64,000 bases of DNA from Symsagittifera roscoffensis (Eukaryota; Xenacoelomorpha; Acoela; Convolutidae), in contig NC_087062.1 in the NCBI RefSeq assembly GCF_963678635.1, positions 55,006,473-55,070,472 on the forward strand, given 5' to 3'. The notes under the pieces were generated by a model, which was given only the letters and a program-made list of their open reading frames with translations, did no database searches and was not told where the DNA came from. Shown in pieces: positions 1 to 12,300 of this stretch. The first letter of the stretch is position 1. The number at the start of each line of letters is the position of its first letter. The position numbers and the translations under genes are program-made.

Positions 1-350
1 ATATGGATTTTTACGACTTTTTGGCTCAACGGTCATCTACCCATTTTGTCTTCTTATTAAGTGCTTGATAAGTTTTTTTGTCTTGCAAGCTTATTTAATA
101 CTTTATGGTTCTGTTTTCTGACAGCTTTTCTGAATTTTTTTTCCATTTTTTTCGGTTTTGTCGTTTTCGTTGTTTTTTCTACTCGCTAGCTCGCAATGCT
201 GCGCTTAAATTGTATCGCAAGAGATACCCACCTCGCTTTGCCTGTGTTCAAAAAAAAATTGTTATGGAGTTTAATGAATCTGTAAAGTTCAACGGCGATC
301 TACCCAAGTTTTGTCAGCTTATTAATCGCTTGATCAAGTTTGTTTCAATA
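1..350. repeat. Dispersed repeat copy, with an internal direct repeat
   Basis: Bases about 25-260 resemble 5030-5235 and 19220-19450: a T-rich tract starting near TTGGCTCAA or TCGGTTCAA and ending in a GC-richer block around GCAATGCTGCGCTT and ATCGCAAG. Within this copy, bases 28-77 (CAACGGTCATCTACCC and following) recur near 288-340 with about 80% identity, giving an internal period near 262 bp. No protein homology is seen. The class of element is not recognised. The copy may continue left of the window. Confidence 0.5.
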
Positions 351-359
351 TTTATTTGA

Positions 360-2100
360 CACTGGTAATTGCGTTTCTCGATTTTTTTTTCTCGTCAAAT
401 TGAGTTTCACCCTAGACGTTTTGATTGATGCTGACTTAGTTGATTGATTAAAAAAAAAACTTTTTCTCTCGAAGCAATGATTTCCGTCTTTTTTCTCGGG
501 TACAACAGCTTCTTTTTTTTGTAAAAATACTTTTACGAATCTTTTTGATTTGCACTTATTGAAATGTTTCAATAAACCTTGTGCCAATGCAGCACATGGG
601 ACCATTGAATACTCGTATAATTTATTTAGCTGCCTGAATTTGTATAAAATTGATTAGAAAAGTCTCAACAATTCGTGCGCGTGGGGGAAAAGAAAAATTG
701 ACAAAAGTTATACAGCAAATGAAAACATCCTCGGGTAATAATCGATTTTTTTTGGAATTTGCTAGTCGTTTAAATAGTTCTCTGTGAACATTTATCGGAA
801 TATTTCTTTCTTGCAAATTTTGCATGCGCTTAAGAGTTTGCAGCTAGAAATAGCGAAACAGAAATTTAGATTTCCGACTTAAAATGATGTTTCGGCATAA
901 TGTTAAATTGCTTTTTGGGAAATTGTCCGTTAATTGCGTCCGTGAGAAGATTAAGTTACCCGTCGGGTTATGTTTTCGGAAATTTTTCTATCTTTTTTGC
1001 TTTTTCTTGCTTTATTTCATTGATATTTTCTAAAAATTTTGTTCAATATTAATTTCAAGCTTATTACAGTTAAGAAAGTAATCGAGTACTTGACTTTTTT
1101 TTCTATGAACAGCCTTGTTGACCGGACTCATCTCCCAAAGTCCTCTGCTGGAATCTTCTCATGGAGGCCTCTGCTGCAGTTATGGTGCAACAGTTGTATT
1201 TTGAGCATGTTTGTATTTTAAATACCCAAACTAATAAAAAAAATATTGGCTGTGCATTTACCACTTTTTTAAAAGCTTTATTCAGCCTTATAGCCTCATA
1301 TCGTCATTTGCTGCGAGTTCTGAGGAAGACTTTGGTTTCGTTTTAACATGCTCAAATTTGTTACACATTGTTTTTCGAAGCAACTCGTCTAGCCAAGTAT
1401 TGTCGGCTTAATTACCCCTTGCTAAATTAATTTCAATGCTTGGTTAATGTAGCATAGTGCTACACGTTTACGTTAGGTGTTTTTTTTTTGTTACCATAGT
1501 TGGAGCAGAGCTGTTAAATAGAAGGTCAATGCTACATATTATAAATGTCAAATTGCTAATTGTTTTTATCCTATGTAAACCAGACAGAGCTCTAACTGAG
1601 AGAGCAGTACAAAATAGAGAGAGCTACACTAATTACGGGCTCTGAAAACGAATAATTAAAAAAAATAATACTCACTTTTAGCTAAGCGTCAGCTTAGTGT
1701 ATTATTAAGAACCTTCTTTTTTCGAACCTAAGTTGCAAAAATTGGTGCTTTTTTTGGTGCTTCTTTACAGTTTTTTTGATGACATGTGCTTAGACATTCG
1801 AATAGTAATAATTTAGCACAGTTAATGCATTTTAATTTCATCAAATGAACCGAAAAAAGCTATTTGTTTTGAACAACATCAAAAATAAAAACTCGATTTC
1901 TATTTCAATATATCTCGCAATTTTTGGAAATGCATAGTTTATACATGTGGTTTTATGGCTTCCGATTTGTTACATGCAAAGTTAGTGTGGATGCCTTCAG
2001 TTTTTTATATTTCAAATAATTACCTACAAAATTGTGTCTATTTGTATTTGGTGCCATTTTTGCTCAATTGCTTTGGCAATTTATTAGCACATGTAGCTGC
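360..2100. other. No gene recognised
   Basis: AT-rich non-coding DNA. The open frames are short, T-rich and resemble no known family. I see no coding exon, RNA gene or obvious repeat here. Confidence 0.5.
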
Positions 2101-2129
2101 TTGATTCGTGACTACTGTATTGCGGTGGT

Positions 2130-2230
2130 TAGGCATGCGTGGTTTAGTGGCAAGTGCGTGGGACTCAAAATATCTAGATTGCAGTAGTTCGCTGATCGAA
2201 TCCTAGATCTAGCCGGTTTTTACTAATTCA
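2130..2230 (+). pseudogene. tRNA-like sequence (Leu-CAA-like), possibly a tRNA-derived SINE head
   Basis: A Pol III A-box-like TGGTTTAGTGG (about 2149-2159) and a B-box-like GATCGAATCC (about 2194-2203) are spaced as in a tRNA with a long variable arm, and a T run follows. GGACTCAAAA places a CAA triplet where a Leu anticodon would sit, but I cannot form convincing acceptor or anticodon stems. The sequence just downstream (AATTCAAGGCCTATTTC) resembles 22770-22790, which would fit a SINE family. It is either a tRNA pseudogene or a SINE. Confidence 0.35.
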
Positions 2231-2892
2231 AGGCCTATTTCTATTCTAATTGCACTTTCTAGAGCTGATTTTGGCGTATTCTACCTATTGTTTACGAAGC
2301 CAAGCTTCGATTTTGTGTCAAGACTTAGTTCAGTCTCTCAAGAAGAGGTAACCATCATAAAGCGCATCCCTGAGTTGCAGGTACTGTGACCTTCAGCCAA
2401 AATCGACATCAGTCAAGCAAAATACAATACGTCTAAAAACACATTCATATTCTGATCGACAATAGCCAGCAAATTTATATTATATTAAAGGTCGATGTTT
2501 CGTCCAAAACTAATATCAGCTGAGGCAAATGGTGATCTTAATTGTTTTGTCAATGTAGCTTTTTCTCAACATTTTTCATTTTTTTGTGGCTCACTCTCAA
2601 GATTAAAGCAGGCGTAAGAATCAGTTGCTTCAACCCAATATATAATTCTTATCGGTTTCTTATAGTCTGATAGTCAACTGGAAGTGTTTTATGCGGGAAA
2701 ACTATAGCACAAGGAATTGGAAAGCTCAAATTCCACTTCCACATCCCCCGGAAAAGATTACGAATTTTTATTTAATATGCGGGGAAAAAGTGTACTTGTA
2801 ATCGGGAACTAGACTTTTTGTACCGTAAAGAACTTTTCTTACAAAGTTTTAAAAAATTGAATTTAGTTTTTTGTGGAACCTCAACACCCTCC

Positions 2893-2965
2893 AGGTTTCT
2901 CTCATTTGGTGTAGTGGTAAAGCGCGAGCCTTCGGATAATAAGGTTATGAGGTTAACGGATTATT
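2893..2965 (+). pseudogene. Weak tRNA-like/SINE-like sequence
   Basis: TTTGGTGTAGTGGTAAAGCG fits a Pol III A box and D arm, and CCTTCGGATAATAAGG is placed like an anticodon arm. The expected B box is degraded to GGTTAACGGATT. A similar A-box phrase (TTTGGCCTAGAGGTAACGCG) occurs at 4620-4639. Both look like decayed tRNA-derived sequence rather than working genes. Confidence 0.25.
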
Positions 2966-2969
2966 GTTG

Positions 2970-4690
2970 TACTTTGGTTTTCCCGCTTATTTTTAATCGG
3001 CTTACTTTCCAAGACATGAAATCCAATATCCTCAAAGCATCACCTCTCTTCTTATTCAAGCAATTTTATTCACAAATGAAAGTTTTTATTATATGAAAGT
3101 TACCAACTCGATTTTGTTCAATTTTTTTGTTCAATTTTGTAGCTTTAATTGCCTTAGGTTTGTGTTATATCAACTGAGTTCTTCGTGTCGTTTGAAGAGC
3201 AAAAAAAATTGTTTTGCTTTTGTATGGTCCAAGAAGGGTGTGTTGACTGGGGCTTAAAAGTGTCTATTTTCATAAATGTAAAGCTCTAAATTTTCTTGAC
3301 AGAAGCTTGAGTTATGTCACGAGTTGCGTGGAACGCGCAAACGATTCCAAGCCACCTCAGCTGCAGCTAATGGGGGACTGCCCGATTGGACAACCAAAAA
3401 TAGTGTAAAAGCAACCTACAATTTTGTATTTTTTGAGCTTGGTTCCTTGGCCCATAAGTCGTGCCTGAATAGTTTTATTTCATTTCAATATAAACGGCGA
3501 GCTTCAGTTTGGGCAAATTCGCGGATTCTTTTTGAAGAAAGGAGTTGTTGACGTGCTGTGCTGTCCATCAATTGTCTGCAGCTTGAAAGAACTCATAAAT
3601 GCAGTGGAGTTCACCCTAAAACTGTTCTCTACGTTGAAGTTACTCATAGTCATCGTCAACTTCAAATCTGCTGTGATTCAATTATGAATAAACTTCTGTC
3701 TATCAAAAAGTGCCAAGAACTTCTGTCTTGCTTGAATTTTGATTCACCTAGCGTCTACTAGAGTATTTTCTACTTTTTGCCGCTCGCTAACTGATTTTGA
3801 ACTGAATTTTTTAGCGGCGTTAATTTTGCTTCTGGTTTTTTAAGTTTTTTTTTTCAAATTGAACACCATTCGAAACAAACGTATGAAAACTGTTTTGAGG
3901 TATTTTTTTAAAAATGTTTCCTAATTGAGTTAGAACCGATGTGGTTATATCATAGAGTAATTTCGGATAGGGTACACCGTCTGCTCGTCACGCTATCTTA
4001 TTTTCGGCCGGATAGATTCTTGCAACTTCTTAGTCTAATACCGATCCTAATCTTACTCTTATATCTACTAGTCTCAGGGTGTTTAACTAGTCTCTGCTAG
4101 GCTCAATAGATCTAGAGTATACTGGTTTATTGCGACTGCTGAAGTTCTCTTGGAGAGGCAACTAATTTCTAAGTTAAATTCAAATCTCTCTGGTGCTGAA
4201 ATTACAAGTAATTTCAGCACTTACAAATAAGTGGGTTGTTAGTTGGATGGATTATGATTGGTTAATATTAAATATTTCACAGTGGTAAAATATCTAATTT
4301 ATCCAATAATAATATGTAGTTTAGATCAGGTTCCATAATGCTTTCTTCAACCTAGTGACTTCCGTCTTATGTTTTGCCTGCTAACTTGTAATAGTTGTAC
4401 GTGTATGCTGTATCGTAAATGATGCGATGCTCCACTTCTCTTCTGTTCAAGCCTGGCCAACATACTAATTTTTTTCCTGTAATTTTTTTACACTTGCAAG
4501 AGCAAGTGTCTTGTAATCGGATTTATACTTTTTTCCCCAAAAAAACTTTTTTATACATCTGTAAGAAATTGTGAAGTTGCTTGATTAGTGACACTAAGCA
4601 AGTTCAAGACAGTTTCTCATTTGGCCTAGAGGTAACGCGTATGCTGTTTGAACCAAATCTCTGGGGCCGGCCGGACTTTGTATTTTCCAG
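2970..4690. other. No gene recognised
   Basis: AT-rich non-coding DNA. An open frame at 3324-3551 (75 codons) has a less biased composition than its surroundings, but it lacks a recognisable domain and I see no splice partners for it. Nothing else is supported apart from the tRNA-like phrase at 4620-4639. Confidence 0.4.
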
Positions 4691-4754
4691 AATTTGAAAC
4701 ATTTTCGGGAAAAAGTTGAATTGTTTTTTTTTGCGTGGAGTTTTCTTTTGCGGC

Positions 4755-5235
4755 CAGCAATTTTTATCGTAGATGCAAGTGTTTTGGGTTTACTCCTGTA
4801 ATTTGTCAAATTACTACCCCTTCGTTGTATATTTCTTTAATTTTTCATTTTTTTTTTGCTTAAAAGCTGTATTCGGCCTGAATGGATTCGGCGTTTTTCT
4901 TATCAGCCTACTTACCTTAGATTGATTTTTTGTTTGAAAAATTCACGTTATTTCTGTTGCTTGATTTCGAAGTTTTAAAACTTAATTGTTCAATTATTGC
5001 ATTTTTTATTGCATTCTTTGTTTTTGGCTCAATGGGCGTGTACCGAGTTGTCGGCTTAGGTGACGCATGATAAACACTAGCAGCTTTTTCAAATACAGGT
5101 GGTTGTGTTTTTCAACTTCTTCTGATTTTTTTTTTCGAATTTGTTTTCGTCTCATTTTCTATTCGCTAGCTTGCAATGCTGCGCTTGCTTTGTATCGCAA
5201 GTGATGGGAAGCTCCGCTTCGCCTATGTTTAAAGT
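4755..5235. repeat. Dispersed repeat, longest copy on the left side
   Basis: This stretch aligns in order with 19015-19450. Shared blocks are ATCGTAGATGCAAG with TTTACTCCTGTAATTTGT, then TTTGGCTCAATG, then GCTTGCAATGCTGCGCTTG and ATCGCAAGTGATG. Overall identity looks like about 65-75% with indels. The last part is also shared with 1-260. No open reading frame, terminal repeats or target-site duplication were recognised, so it is an unclassified interspersed repeat, perhaps a decayed SINE or MITE. Confidence 0.55.
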
Positions 5236-5239
5236 GTTG

Positions 5240-6150
5240 TGTCGAGTTGTATACAATGAATTGCATCTTCTTTAACCTCTTTGAATTTCAAGATTTGTTT
5301 ATGGTTCACTTTTTTTTGGATAACTTCCTTTTTTATTTAAAGAAAAGATCAACTTCATGTCTAAATCTTGATGGGAAATATGAAAATATAATTTGAAAGT
5401 TCTGGTTTTTTGTCATTTGTATTTATGCCACTGTGTAATTGGTGAGAGTAATTTACTAGCCTTTGGAAAATAAGGGGAGAGTAATTTGCCTTCCATATAA
5501 TTTAAATTGGATCAACAGTGAAACCAACCGTCCATTAAAAATTTAGAACGTGAAAATAATTTTTTTTGAAATTAAAACCAGACGATTTAATTAGGATAAA
5601 TATCTCTGTGTTCATCGGGCAGAAAATCCAGAAAATCAGTTAGTTTTCTGTAAGTTTTTCTTCGCTAAGATGACTGTGATAAAAACATTCTGTGCAACTT
5701 GCAACGTACTCTTTTTGTTTTGTTGAATCTTACATATCTTCAATAAGCTTTGTGGTATTCAGAAATCCGATGGCACGTAGCCATTAGACTATTTAATCAG
5801 TAGGCCTAATTTTGTCGGCGAAGGCCTAATTTCATCCGCCAGCAAAGACACTGAAATGTATTTAAAAAATTTCCAAATTTCCTTTTTAGGTTAGATAAAA
5901 TTGTTTTTTTTTCGAAAAATATTTACCGTAGTTTGAATATTGTATTTCATTATTGATCTAACAAGGAAAAAGAAACATCTAAATCCAAAACTTTTCCTCT
6001 CGACGTAAATATGGCCTTCCAACAATAAAAAGTTCAACTAAAGTATACTTTTGATCATTGTCAGCACTTTTCTAAGATTTTTTTGGTCATTATGCTCCAC
6101 CGTGTACATCTCATCTCCATTTATAAGTCTCACTCAGCTCTATCTTTCAG
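5240..6150. other. Upstream region of the C7orf25-like gene; nothing else recognised
   Basis: AT-rich DNA without a coding signal. It ends in a pyrimidine-rich 3' splice site (CTATCTTTCAG at about 6140-6150) just before the first coding exon. This suggests that a non-coding first exon and the promoter lie somewhere in or before this stretch. I could not place them. Confidence 0.35.
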
Positions 6151-6193
6151 ATGTGCTGCATTCCGTATGTGATTTAAAAGGGGTGATGTTATA

Positions 6194-6358
6194 ATGGACG
6201 AAGGTGCTGAGCTGGTTGAGGCGGCAGAGGCCCTGATCAAGGAGGCGAAGGAGCTCAAGGGGCAAGTGGAGACTCTGACAGATACTTACGGTGAACCATT
6301 GGACGGATGCCAGAAACTCAGTCGCAAAGTTGACTCCGAAATCAAATTCATCTCTCAG
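6194..6358 (+). CDS. C7orf25-like gene, coding exon 1
   Basis: Starts at the first ATG after the TTTCAG 3' splice site at 6150 and encodes 55 residues in phase 0, rich in Glu, Ala and Lys (helical). It must end by the CAG at 6358, because the next in-frame codons are GTT TGA. The 5' splice site GTTTGA is not ideal and sits against the end of an LTR. Confidence 0.8.
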
Positions 6359-9300
6359 GTTTGAAAGGTTAAAATCGAATAAAAGGTGAAATACTGAATT
6401 AACCCACCTTCAAACACCTGTACAAACTGAAACAAAAAAAATTAACAAACAAGAATGATTTCAACAATCTACCTCTGACTTTATTAATTAAGAATTACAA
6501 ATTAACACCACCGAATTTACAGCAACATGGCAGCGTTTAGCAACCGTTGAAACAGCTGAGAACTGAATACTTTAACACACTGCAACCCGCATCGGTTGTT
6601 AAGCGATTGAGGCACGATTAGACTCACCATTGAATAATTATCAGCAACAGACTTCAAATTATTGACAGAAAACGCCAAATCTGGTAGTTTTAATTGTCCT
6701 GATAACCAGTTCAGCTGTCCAGTACGCGCTTTAATGGTCTTCTTCATCGCCTATAGACTCTTTTGCCACAAGTCCTAGATTTTTGGCATATGTCTCTTGG
6801 TATAGAACAATGAATTTATCATTTTGAGGAACGTCTTAGCCCAAATAACGTAAAGTTCCTGAAAACTCGCGTCCAACATTTAGCTCAGAACAAAAAAAAC
6901 AACGACTGTGAGCTTGAAGTTCAGGTCACCAGCCCACAGAAAATCATCGACTTGAACTGCGAGAAACCCAATAACAGACTTGTCATCAAAATGAAGACAA
7001 AGAGAACGGTCAAGTGCTGACATAACACAGCTAGTTGCAATTACGCATTTATGCAGCTTTTCATACCACTTCAAAGACGCATCTTGGAGACCTTAAACTA
7101 TCTTGTCCGATCGCCAGATCAAGGTCATATTTGTTTCTTTCGGGGTCGTTATTCAACTTCCAGCCTTTCACTTGCCATAGAATAGAATACGGACACTTTT
7201 ACGGGTACAAGTTGGAGATTGCTTGTCCTGCTTCCAAAGCTCGTAACCTTCGAAGCCTCTGGCAACCAATCTAGCTTTTTTGACCCCATTCTTGTCAGTG
7301 CAAACCCATCTACAGGAAATGCAATGTTGTCCTTTGCCCTTGACTGGTGTGAAAACGTCGAGATCTTCCCATTTAGCGCGTTTTGCTTGAGAAAAAGAAT
7401 CTATGCTAACTGTCAGAACTCAATATGTAAAATTGATACTGTCAAAATTATTGCAAAAATTTGCCGTTGTCAAGTCGCAAAATTTTTCTGTCGTCTCGAA
7501 TGTTCATCATTTGGAGTAGGAACTTTGATATTACGCCAATTTTTCTTAACTCCACCTCTTTGCCGCTGTTCAGAAATTTCCCATTGATAAGGCCGTTGCA
7601 GCAGTCGTCGGTAACAAAATCACCATTTTTGAAGGAAATATCATTGTTTTTTTCTTTTTCTGGTCGAAAATCAGGCTCAATGGGCATTAAATCCGGTCTT
7701 TGAATATTAGTAGAAGTTTCTGAAACTTCAAGAGCTTCGGAAACTGGCGCGTTATCTCAAAATTATTCAAATTGACGGTCCGGGACCCAATTTTCTTGCT
7801 TGCATCTTTTGTTTGCGATAATTTTGTGGCCACCGTCGCTGTCAGAGTCGTCAGGTGTGAGTTTAACGTCAGGTTTGCTCACTTTAACTTCCAAATTACC
7901 CTTTTTACGACTTTTAGATGGTTAATTGACGATATCCTGGTCATTTTTCTCTATGGAATCTTTAAGAACTGGGAATTTATGAGCTCTTATGATGGCTCCT
8001 ATGGCGTACGTAAACGATGGGGCCGTCTTGATCTAGAACATCACCAAGACCTCGCCAGCTTTTGTTTCGAAGATGAAAAAAAACTTTCGAGACATTAGTG
8101 AAAAAACCATCAGTGCTAGGCGTGTTACATCTCAGTGCTCTCCGAATTTTCTCGCTGGATTCTGAAGCCACGAAAGCAACTTGTGCAGCGTGCAAAGCCG
8201 TCACATGTCTAAAGAAATGTTCACAAGCACTTTCTGGGCATAAGGCTGCCAAATTATCATCAAGCACTCCCTGAAACAAGCTGATAAGATGAATAACCGT
8301 GAACATTATACAGTCAAATTTTCGCATGACAGCCCATGAAATCGCGGTTTGGTATGGCATTCAAGTGTCAAGACAAATTTTTCTGGAGCATTTTGGTAAG
8401 AACAGCGTTTCCTTGCTCCTACAACTCGTTTGATCATGAAAAAGCTGCAGCTGTCTTGACAGACATGCTGAGATATCGGCCATATCTGGAAAATTCTGTT
8501 TGTTGAATTCCCCGACGTTATCTGTGTAAACACTGGTTCTCGGAACACCGTAAATGCTAATCCAGCATCGTAAAAAATTATCTATAATGGTCTCTGCTCG
8601 CTTATTCTCGATAACTGCAGCAGCACTTCGTCACGTTATGTTAGAACACTGTTTCATTCTGTGTAATTTATTCGCAAACAACCATACTCATAAAAACAAC
8701 CCCACTTTAAAACTTACTTTTGTTTACATAACATGAGTCGTCAAACCGGAAAGAACATTAACGTTCTGTCTCTTACTTGTCGTTTCCGAATAGGTTACTT
8801 CGAGACTGAGGCGAAAAAGTTCCTGCTTTCTGATGCCGACAGTAAGATTTCTGTGGCGGACGCGGGAGATAGAGGATGAGGGCTCTTCACGAGGAGGAAT
8901 CTAGAGGCTGGGGAGTTCTTTTGTGCCTACTGGGGAAAGCCGTTGCTGAAAAAGGAATATGAAGAAATGAGAGCAGCAGGGAACAAAGCGTACTGTTTCA
9001 CTGATGGCCGTAACCTGTTCGTTGATGCCAGTGACCCACTCAACAGTGGGAAGGCTCGTTATATGAACTACAACCACGTGGATCCGAATGTTGTTATGAA
9101 GCGGATCATTCACAATTCCATCAGCCGTATTGCCTTCAAAACCACTAGAGATGTGCCAAAAGACGAGGAGCTGTTACGATTACGGGGACACGTTAGCGCC
9201 ATGGAGAGTGGCGCTATTCCCCGGCATCGATATGCCAACGCCATTGCCATCGCCTCCACCGCTAGTGTCGCGGCCCGGATTGTCAGAAGCGGAGAGCCCT

Positions 9301-12300
9301 GCCATCAATGAAAATGACTCGGAAGCATTAGAAGACCGACCAGTGTCGAGATCCGAATTGCAGCTGGATCGCAGCCCGATCCGAATTGCAGGTGGATCGC
9401 AGCCCGCTTGAAGCGGAGGTCCAACCATCAGAAGACCGGCCAGTGTCGCGATCCGAATTGCAGCTGGATCGCAGCCCGATCCAAATTGCAGCTGAATCGC
9501 AGCTGAAGCAGAAGCGGAGGTCCAACCATCAGAAGACCGGCCAGTGTCGCGATCCAAATTGTCTGAAGCGGAGGGTCTTGCCATCAATGAAACAGGCAGT
9601 GAAGCATCAGAAAAGCGACCAGAACCAGTTTTTCGTTGATTCTCGTCTCCATAAGAAGGTAGACCCCAAGGTTAGTTTTCCCCGGCAAAAAAAAGAGGTC
9701 CTTCTGTTTCAGAAACCTCGACACACTGAAATGGAGCCACAAGAATTTCTACGTGGCAGATGCTCCAATGCCTCCACCGACAATTTTCTTAGTATCCTAT
9801 GCTGACGACTTCACAGTTTTCGCCCTTGGGACCGACATAGAGACACTAAGCAAAGACATCAACAGCTACCTGACGACGCTCTGCAATTTTCTAGACTCTA
9901 GAGATTTGGAGATTTCAACACCGAAATGTTCCGTCACGCTCTTCACGCCCAGCACCAAAGAACACAAAATCACACCAGACGTGAAGATCAACGGGAAAGC
10001 CCTCACTCTAGCGAAAACACCAAAAATACTAGGCGTCACCTTCGATACAGCCCTGACATTCGGCCCACACTGCAAACTAGCCGCAGCTAGAGGAAGGAGC
10101 AGAGTGAATATCTTGAAAGCGCTGGCAGGAACTACCTGGGGACAGAGCAAGGAAACCCTCATAGTAGCCTACCAAGCCTTCATCAGGCCCGTCTTAGAGT
10201 ACGCATCACCAGTCTGGACTCCGATCGCTGCACAGACCCACGTAGAAACGCTGCAGAAAGTCCAAAACTCAGCCCTAAGAGTGGCCACAGGATGCACCAC
10301 GATGACCGCTATCCAGCACCTGCACGACGAGACGAAAATTCTACCTGTCAGGCGGCATATTCGTATGAAAGCAGTCCAGCACCAGCTAGCCCATCATCTC
10401 GAAGGACACCCTGGCAACAGGCTGCTAGACCGACCGGAACCGCCCAGAAACATGAAGGAAACGCTCTTCAGCAGGTACGAGAGGTACATCACTGCACTCC
10501 TCGAAACATCCGATTCAGAAGAAGACGACGACACGCACGTTACCGAAGAGGACTACAGAGGGCTCCTCAAAAAAGTGCACACAAATGAGGTCAAAGACGC
10601 CCTAGACAACCGGGACAACAACAAAGTGCTCGACGAACCAGCCCCCAAACTGAGCAAGGATGAATTACGACTGCCGAGAGGTACTAGACGGACCCTTGCC
10701 CAGTTACGGAGCGGCTACTCCCCATTCCTACAAAGCTACCTACACAGACTAGATGAATCAACCCCAGAAACATGCCCACAGTGCAACTCAGAAACCCACA
10801 CAACGGGTCACCTATTCAGGTGCAGCGCAAACCCGACTACAATCACCCCCCACGCACTCTGGGAAAACCCGATCGAAGCAGCTGCTTTCCTGCAACTCGA
10901 TACAGAAGAAGCCACAAATGAGGGACAAGAGGAGGGCCAAACTACGGGCACCTAGGCAACAACAACAACAACAACATGGAGCCACAAGAGGAGCCAGACA
11001 GACAGGAGGAACCGAGAAGCCCAGATAGAGGACAGGATGGAGAGACAGAGGAGGAACCGAGAAGCCCAGATGGAGGACAGGAGGAACCGAGAAGCCCAGA
11101 TAGGACAGTGCACACTTTCATCCAGTGCAAGGAATGCGCAGTCTAGTCCAACAAAAAGTACTTCATTGATATGAGAAAGCATATCGAGGAAGCACACGTT
11201 GAGCTACCAATTCCCGACAAGACTTACCTGTTAAACACGTGGGAGGAAGATCAATGCCAGAAGCTCCAGGCACGTAAAAGATAACCCAGAGAATATGATG
11301 TGACTCGAAAGCGACTCCCCTAGTAGACCATTCCCAAGCAAACATCGACGGAATCAAGAAATGGACACCCCAATCAGTAAACGGAAGCGACGACGATCGC
11401 GATCAAGCAGCGATGGTTCTAATAAGAGCTTGGTGGAGGATCGAAGAACGTACCAAAATCAGGGCGGACAACAAACCAGGCGGACAACAAATATAAATGT
11501 GAATTTCGCGAGGAAGGCTTCAAGTGGCGCGCATCCCTCATGCGGCACTTTACAAAAACACATTCTGTGACCGATAAGAAAATCGTGAACTTATATCAAA
11601 AGTGTTACCTCATGAAGATCAACGGCATGACAAAAAGAACTTTTCTGTGTGGCAAATGCAACGAGCTTGTGGACGAAAAGTTCCGGCATAAGTTATCCAC
11701 CAAAAAGAAGGGTGAAGATAAGTTTGGGAAGCACGATCCTGAGTGGGTTACTATTCGGGGGCTGAAAGATCTCCCAGACCTATCCTGGCTTTGGCGGAGA
11801 AACAAGATGCCGGCCAAATAGAAAGCCACTATTTGACTTGGAAGACCGAAAATTTCGTGCCATTGCCGGAGGGATTTAGAAAGCTACGAGAGAAGGACAA
11901 TGACGCAGGAAGTTCGACGTCTTTCTCGAACAAGACGATCAAGGGCAAGATGCGCAAAATCAAAGAAGCCATCATAATGACGAAAGGACTCTCCGATGCA
12001 ACAGGCATTGAGCGATGGGTGTATTCCTATCCAGATGGTCAAGAAAGTTTGATCTGTGCTAGCAGTTACCGCCATCTGTTTGTGGTTTTGATCCAACAGA
12101 GCATTATCGATTTTCTAAAGGCCGAAACAGCATACTGTAATTCATTTTATGCTTCCTCGCTTGATTATAGTTTTTTTTCAAAGCCAATGACGGAATCACT
12201 CATGCTGATTGCTTTACTACTGGTATATTTTTTGAACTCGGAATACGCTGATTACGCCAAATCTACAGAATCTTTCTTCAATATTTTGTCCATGTCTTCT

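Larger units (their letters stand above)
9745..10975 (+). mobile_element. 5'-truncated non-LTR retrotransposon (Jockey/CR1-group-like)
   Basis: A 1.23-kb insertion bounded by a perfect 14-bp target-site duplication and ending in a CAA-repeat tail (10957-10975). Its frame starts within the polymerase palm, just before the YADD motif, so the N-terminal RT motifs and the endonuclease are absent. This is typical of incomplete target-primed reverse transcription. It interrupts the SET/zinc-finger frame: the sequence before the left duplication continues in frame after the right one. It is well preserved, with one uninterrupted frame, and is probably the youngest layer of the nest. Confidence 0.88.

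Noticed and set aside
105-825. Short open frames near the left edge
   Set aside because: Phe- and Lys-rich translations of T- and A-rich DNA, partly within a dispersed repeat, without domain similarity or splice context.
9180-9587. Minus-strand open frames opposite the SET-derived linker
   Set aside because: They mirror the minisatellite on the opposite strand. The plus strand carries the SET homology on the same segment.
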